From: Maricaulis maris
GTDB taxonomy: Bacteria; Pseudomonadota; Alphaproteobacteria; Caulobacterales; Maricaulaceae
Assembly (NCBI RefSeq): GCF_036322705.1
Contig: NZ_AP027270.1
Span: 924,501-988,500 of the forward strand
Length of the DNA: 64,000 nt
Reading direction: 5' to 3'
This document shows positions 62,662 through 64,000 of this stretch, piece by piece. The translations under genes and the position numbers were made by a program. Position 1 is the stretch's first letter. Each line of letters begins with the position of its first letter. The notes below the pieces were generated by a model. It was not told where the DNA came from and did no database searches. It was given only the letters and a program-made list of their open reading frames with translations.

Positions 62662-64000
62662 ATGAGCGAGCTTTTCAAACTCACCCTGTCCGACATCACC
62701 GCCAAGCTGAAGGCGCGTGAGGTGTCCGCGGTCGAACTGGCGACGGAAGGCCTTGCCCTGTGCCAGGCGGCCCAGCCGAAGCTGAATGCCTTCACGGCCT
62801 TTGATGCCGACAAGACGCTGGCCATGGCCAAGGCGTCGGACGAGAAGCTTGCGCGTGGCGAGGGCGGTCTCATCGAGGGCGCACCGCTGGCGATCAAGGA
62901 TCTGTTCGCGGTCGAAGGCGTCGATACGGCGGCCTCCTCGAACATCCTTAAAGGCTTCAAGCCGACTTACGAATCGAGCGTCACCGCCAAGCTCTGGGAA
63001 AATGGCGGCGTTTTCCTGTGCAAGACCTCGATGGATGAGTTCGCCATGGGCTCGTCGAACGAGACGGCGAATACCGGCCCGGTCAACAATCCCTGGAAAG
63101 GCCCGAACGGCGAAATGTTGACGCCGGGCGGCTCTTCGGGCGGGTCCGCGGCGGCGGTGGCAGCCGATCTCTGCTTTGGTGCCACCGGCACCGATACCGG
63201 CGGTTCGATCCGCCAGCCGGCCGCCTTCACCGGGACGGTCGGCGTGAAGGCCACCTATGGCCGCACCTCGCGCTGGGGCACGGTGGCTTTTGCCTCCTCG
63301 CTCGACCATCCCGGCCCCTTTGCCAAGACGGTGAAAGACTCGGCCCTGATGCTGCAGGCCATGTCCGGGCACGACCCCAAGGACTCGACCTCGCTGCCCA
63401 ATGACGTGCCGGACTTTGTCGCGGCAGTCGGCGGTTCTGTGAAGGGGCTGCGCATCGGCGTGCCGAAGGAATACCGCGTTGACGGCATGCCCGGCGAGAT
63501 CGACGAGGTCTGGCAAAAGGGCATTGACTGGCTCAAGGCGGCCGGTTGCGAGATCGTCGACATCTCCCTGCCGCACACGAAATACGCCCTGCCGGCTTAT
63601 TACATCGTCGCGCCGGCGGAAGCGTCCTCCAACCTCGCCCGCTATGACGGCATGCGCTATGGCAATCGCGTGGAGGGGGAGAACCTCAATGCGACCTATG
63701 AGAACACGCGCGGCGCCGGTTTCGGCCATGAGGTCCAGCGCCGGATCATGATCGGCACCTATGTGCTCTCGGCCGGCTATTACGACGCTTACTACCTGCG
63801 GGCCCAGAAAGTGCGCACGCGCATCCTGCAGGATTTCGAACAGGCGTTTGAAAAAGTCGATGCCGTTCTGACCCCGTCGGCCCCGTCCGCCGCCTTTGCG
63901 CTGGGGTCCAAGTCGGACGATCCGATCGCCATGTATCTCAATGACGTCTTCACCGTGACCGCCAACCTGGCCGGCCTGCCGGCCATGTCGGTCCCGGCCG
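62662..64000 (+). CDS. gatA: GatCAB amidotransferase subunit A, partial at window end
   Basis: GatA releases ammonia from glutamine for the amidation of mischarged tRNA. The gene is cut by the window end after 446 codons; the start is the ATG at 62662. The amidase triad is visible: the Lys in LAIKDLF, the Ser in [11 protein letters not shown] (cis-Ser) and the nucleophilic Ser in [42 protein letters not shown] matches GatA. The reading frame is open to the edge with no stop. Confidence 0.95.
   Translation, partial: MSELFKLTLSDITAKLKAREVSAVELATEGLALCQAAQPKLNAFTAFDADKTLAMAKASDEKLARGEGGLIEGAPLAIKDLFAVEGVDTAASSNILKGFKPTYESSVTAKLWENGGVFLCKTSMDEFAMGSSNETANTGPVNNPWKGPNGEMLTPGGSSGGSAAAVAADLCFGATGTDTGGSIRQPAAFTGTVGVKATYGRTSRWGTVAFASSLDHPGPFAKTVKDSALMLQAMSGHDPKDSTSLPNDVPDFVAAVGGSVKGLRIGVPKEYRVDGMPGEIDEVWQKGIDWLKAAGCEIVDISLPHTKYALPAYYIVAPAEASSNLARYDGMRYGNRVEGENLNATYENTRGAGFGHEVQRRIMIGTYVLSAGYYDAYYLRAQKVRTRILQDFEQAFEKVDAVLTPSAPSAAFALGSKSDDPIAMYLNDVFTVTANLAGLPAMSVPA

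Overview
The window is GC-rich and densely coded, and it reads as the chromosome of a stalked, dimorphic alphaproteobacterium of the Caulobacter/Maricaulis type (Maricaulis or a close relative is my best guess). The clearest lineage markers are a MipZ division-site ATPase next to a small J-domain protein, a SpmX-type polar muramidase, pyrB-pyrC-plsY-dprA, an ATP12-type F1 assembly chaperone, and split propionyl-CoA and methylcrotonyl-CoA carboxylase loci. No prophage, transposase, CRISPR array, rRNA operon or replication origin was seen.

Layout: 0-3 kb holds the end of the ribosomal/RNA polymerase operon (rpoA, rplQ, terminator) and an HtrA protease. 3-13.3 kb has housekeeping and small conserved genes (rarA, DUF6624, crcB-rluC, DUF1244, HAD phosphatase, ATP12 chaperone, 2OG oxygenase, GNAT). 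13.5-21.5 kb carries pccB and pccA, separated by a repeat-rich non-coding island with a broken YoeB-like toxin gene, then membrane proteins, a desaturase and an ion channel. 21.5-28 kb has three DUF805-like membrane proteins in a row, lipB, a FliN-like protein, tRNA-Leu(GAG), mgtE and a kelch protein.

28-40.7 kb is the most unusual part. It has a long acidic SpmX homologue, isovaleryl-CoA dehydrogenase, an LprI-type lipoprotein, and an operon encoding a 920-residue lipoprotein (degenerate caspase plus four lysozyme-like units, one with an intact active site) followed by two tandem AapJ-like amino-acid-binding proteins with no transporter. This block sits inside the leucine catabolism genes, which resume at 40.8 kb with mccB, liuC and mccA.

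48-60 kb holds conserved genes: cupin, DUF1489, glutamine cyclotransferase, panC, a SPOR lipoprotein, mipZ-dnaJ, dprA, plsY, pyrC, pyrB and an MBL-fold hydrolase. 60.1-60.8 kb is decayed sequence: a REP-like hairpin, an internally deleted copy of the neighbouring AEC transporter, and a Tat-exported repeat protein interrupted by an amber codon. The window ends with the AEC transporter, ruvX, gatC and a gatA gene cut by the window edge.

Together these genes cover transcription and translation, branched-chain and odd-chain acyl-CoA degradation (pcc, ivd, mcc, liuC), pyrimidine and pantothenate synthesis, and cell-cycle polarity and envelope functions (mipZ, spmX). The lysozyme/caspase operon has no function I can name.
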